From contig SHYI01000050.1 in NCBI GenBank assembly GCA_009692905.1, forward strand, positions 1 through 7,094: a DNA stretch of 7,094 nt, in the 5' to 3' direction. The position numbers and the translations under genes were made by a program. Positions within the stretch are counted from its first letter, which is position 1; every line of letters begins with the position of its first letter. This stretch comes from Chloroflexota bacterium. GTDB lineage: Bacteria > Chloroflexota > Limnocylindria > Limnocylindrales > Limnocylindraceae. Positions 5,069 to 7,094 of the stretch are shown piece by piece. The notes below the pieces were generated by a model, which worked only from the letters and a program-made list of their open reading frames with translations, searched no databases and was not told where the DNA came from.

Positions 5069-7094
5069 AGATTCCGCTCTCCTGGCTTCGTGAGTTCACC
5101 GATGTCCAGCTGACCGCCGAGCAGTTGGCCGAGGCGCTCACCCTGCGTGGCCTTGAGGTTCGCGGCGTGGAGCGTTGGGGAGCCAACTGGAACAAGATGG
5201 TCGTTGGCGAGCTGCTCGAGGTTGGACCGCATCCGAAGGCCGATCGACTGCAACTAACGAAGGTGCGCATCGGGGATGGTCCAATCCTCAACATTGTCTG
5301 CGGCGCTCGCAACATTGCTCCTGGGCAGCGCATCCCGGTAGCGCTCGTCGGCGCGCAAATGCCCGACGGCCGACGCATTGAACGCGCCGAGAAGATGGGG
5401 GTCGCGTCGGAGGGGATGCTCTGCTCCGGGCAGGAGCTCGACGCAACCGACGACGGTGACGGCATCCTGATCCTTGATCCATCGGCCCCCCTCGGCGTGC
5501 CTCTTGTTGATTACCTGGGCGAAGATGTCATTGACGTCGACGTGAAGCCGAACCGTGGCGATCTCCTCTCGATCTTGGGGCTCGCCCGCGAGGTGGGGGC
5601 GATCACGGGAGCACCGGTGGCCTACGCAGCGCGACCACTGAAAGAGGGGGCTGATGCCGTAGCTGCGGGGCTGGCCCTGCGCGTTGCGGATGAGGCGCTG
5701 GCACCACACGTTGTTCTGCGCGTGGTCGACGGACTGAACGTTGCCGCATCGCCTGATCGAGTGCAGATGCGCCTGAAGGCGGCCGGCCTCCGCTCGATCT
5801 CGAACGTTGTTGATGCCACCAACTACATCATGTTGGAACTCGGCAAGCCGACGCACGCGTTTGATCGTGCCAAGGTCGGTGACACCGTGCAGATTCGCCT
5901 TGCCAAGAAGGGGGAGAGCCTCGAGACGCTCGACCACGAGGTGCGCAGCCTCGATGCAACAGATCTGGTGGTCGCCGACGAACGTACCGCCCTCGCCCTT
6001 GCCGGCGTGATGGGGGGCGCGAGCAGCGAAGTTACGCCGTCCACCACGAGCGTGATCATCGAGAGCGCCATCTTCGCCCCAACGTCGGTTCGCCGCACCG
6101 CACAGCGGCACAGCCTGCGCTCTGAGGCGTCACATCGCTTTGAGCGCGGCCAAGAGCGCCGCCTTGCCGTACTTGGCGCCGATCAGGTAGCCGCACTCCT
6201 CACAGAGTGGGCTGGCGGTGTGGCCCGATCAGGACGCCTGGTAAGCGGTGCCGAAGAGGTCCCCGCAGCAACACTGAACTTCCGACCTGCGCGTGTTCGC
6301 GCGCTGCTCGGAGTCGCTCTCACCGACGATGAGCAGGTTGCACTACTCGGCACAATCGGCATCAACGCAGAGGCTGCGGCCGACGCAACGAAGATCGTCG
6401 TCACGCCGAAGCGTTCTCTCTCCGCCGCGAAGGGGAGCGCGCGAGCCGTGCGCGTGCCAAGTTGGCGTAGTGATCTTGAGATTGAAGCTGATCTCGCCGA
6501 AGAGGTCGCGCGTTTGTACGGCTATGAGCGCATCCCAACCTCAATCCCGAGCGCCGACCTTCCGCCGCATCGGCCAAGTCCAACGCTGCTCCGTGATCGT
6601 GTGCGCCGTCTCCTTGCGGATGCAGGGCTGAACGAGGTTGTGACCCATGCTCTCGTGTCGGCCGCACAGGCTGAGCTCTGGAGCGAACCCACTGCACTTG
6701 TTACTGGTTCACTCGCGGCATCGGAGGGTGCCGCAGGTGGTGCGTCGATTGTCTTGAAGAATCCGCTCTCGGCGGATCACGACCGACTTCGCCAGTCCCT
6801 CCTGCCGAGCTTGCTCGATCGTGCGGATGCCAATCTTCGCTATGGAGCGGCCTCGGGTGCCATCTTTGAGGTCGGTCGTGCCTACGGCAGCACGAAGGGT
6901 GTCCCATCGGAGTGGACCCGCCTTGCCATCGCGGTATGGGGGGAGCGTGAGCAGGGTGCCCCGAGCGCAGGCGCAACGAGGTGGAACCTTGACGAACTCA
7001 AGCGCCTCCTCGCGCAGGTTGCGCACCTCGTCGGCGAGCGACCAGCGTACGGCGCGTCAATCGACTCGGCAGTGCTTCACCCTGGCATCAACGC
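5065..7094 (+). CDS. pheT: Phenylalanyl-tRNA synthetase beta subunit, 3' end cut by window edge
   Basis: Structural, tRNA-binding and editing subunit of PheRS. I read 676 codons without a stop to the right edge; the family is about 800 residues, so the C-terminal anticodon-binding FDX-ACB domain lies outside. The order is the N-terminal strand MKIPLSWLREF, an EMAPII-like tRNA-binding domain (about 40-150, with HPKADRL and SEGMLCS), NRGDLLS at 163-169, the B3/B4 editing module (about 210-385, with VVDATNYIMLELGKPTHAFD, GVMGG and SEASHRFERG), the B5 domain ending in VPSWRSDLEIEADLAEEVARLYGY, and the start of the inactive class II-like core (LRQSLLPSLL). The ATG overlaps the pheS stop as ATGA, giving tight translational coupling and balanced subunits. 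Within B5, about 18 extra residues lie before VPSWR compared with the E. coli protein. Confidence 0.96.
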   Translation, partial: MKIPLSWLREFTDVQLTAEQLAEALTLRGLEVRGVERWGANWNKMVVGELLEVGPHPKADRLQLTKVRIGDGPILNIVCGARNIAPGQRIPVALVGAQMPDGRRIERAEKMGVASEGMLCSGQELDATDDGDGILILDPSAPLGVPLVDYLGEDVIDVDVKPNRGDLLSILGLAREVGAITGAPVAYAARPLKEGADAVAAGLALRVADEALAPHVVLRVVDGLNVAASPDRVQMRLKAAGLRSISNVVDATNYIMLELGKPTHAFDRAKVGDTVQIRLAKKGESLETLDHEVRSLDATDLVVADERTALALAGVMGGASSEVTPSTTSVIIESAIFAPTSVRRTAQRHSLRSEASHRFERGQERRLAVLGADQVAALLTEWAGGVARSGRLVSGAEEVPAATLNFRPARVRALLGVALTDDEQVALLGTIGINAEAAADATKIVVTPKRSLSAAKGSARAVRVPSWRSDLEIEADLAEEVARLYGYERIPTSIPSADLPPHRPSPTLLRDRVRRLLADAGLNEVVTHALVSAAQAELWSEPTALVTGSLAASEGAAGGASIVLKNPLSADHDRLRQSLLPSLLDRADANLRYGAASGAIFEVGRAYGSTKGVPSEWTRLAIAVWGEREQGAPSAGATRWNLDELKRLLAQVAHLVGERPAYGASIDSAVLHPGIN

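Noticed and set aside
1..7094. A previously undescribed defence, mobile or biosynthetic system
   Set aside because: Every coding region is assigned to a known family, all core genes are housekeeping, and no repeat, integrase, transposase or array is visible.

Overview
The window holds a conserved translation operon of a GC-rich bacterium, plus the 5' part of one unrelated gene on the opposite strand. From left to right: a PfkB-family sugar kinase on the minus strand (cut by the left edge), a tRNA-Val(GAC), then on the plus strand thrS, infC, rpmI, rplT, pheS and pheT (cut by the right edge). All coding frames are intact. I see no mobile element, CRISPR array, phage gene or new multi-gene system, and none of the genes looks recently acquired.

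The organism is a bacterium: it has bL35, bL20 and IF3, bacterial-type PheST, and a tRNA with an encoded CCA end. The order thrS-infC-rpmI-rplT-pheS-pheT is the classical one known from Escherichia coli and many other phyla. The high GC content, the ThrRS without a TGS domain and the variant MNCPEST zinc motif fit a Chloroflexota-like or other GC-rich lineage. I cannot fix the phylum from sequence alone.

The plus-strand genes probably form one transcription unit. Only 31 bases separate the encoded CCA of the tRNA from the thrS start, infC follows after 73 bases, rpmI after 2, rplT after 22, pheS after 18, and pheS and pheT overlap by ATGA. No intrinsic terminator is visible. The products charge tRNA with threonine and phenylalanine, set initiation fidelity (IF3) and build the 50S subunit (bL35, bL20).

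The interesting material is regulatory and lies at the gene junctions. infC is best read from an AUU start at 2885, with a Shine-Dalgarno sequence 8 bases upstream, and that AUU can be paired in a small hairpin. The GUG start of pheS has no Shine-Dalgarno, lies in frame seven codons after the rplT stop codon, and forms the first three bases of the 3' arm of a 7-bp hairpin, which suggests coupling to rplT translation. thrS has no room for its own promoter behind tRNA-Val, so its mRNA 5' end may be made by tRNA 3' processing. Non-coding stretches are all shorter than 75 bases.
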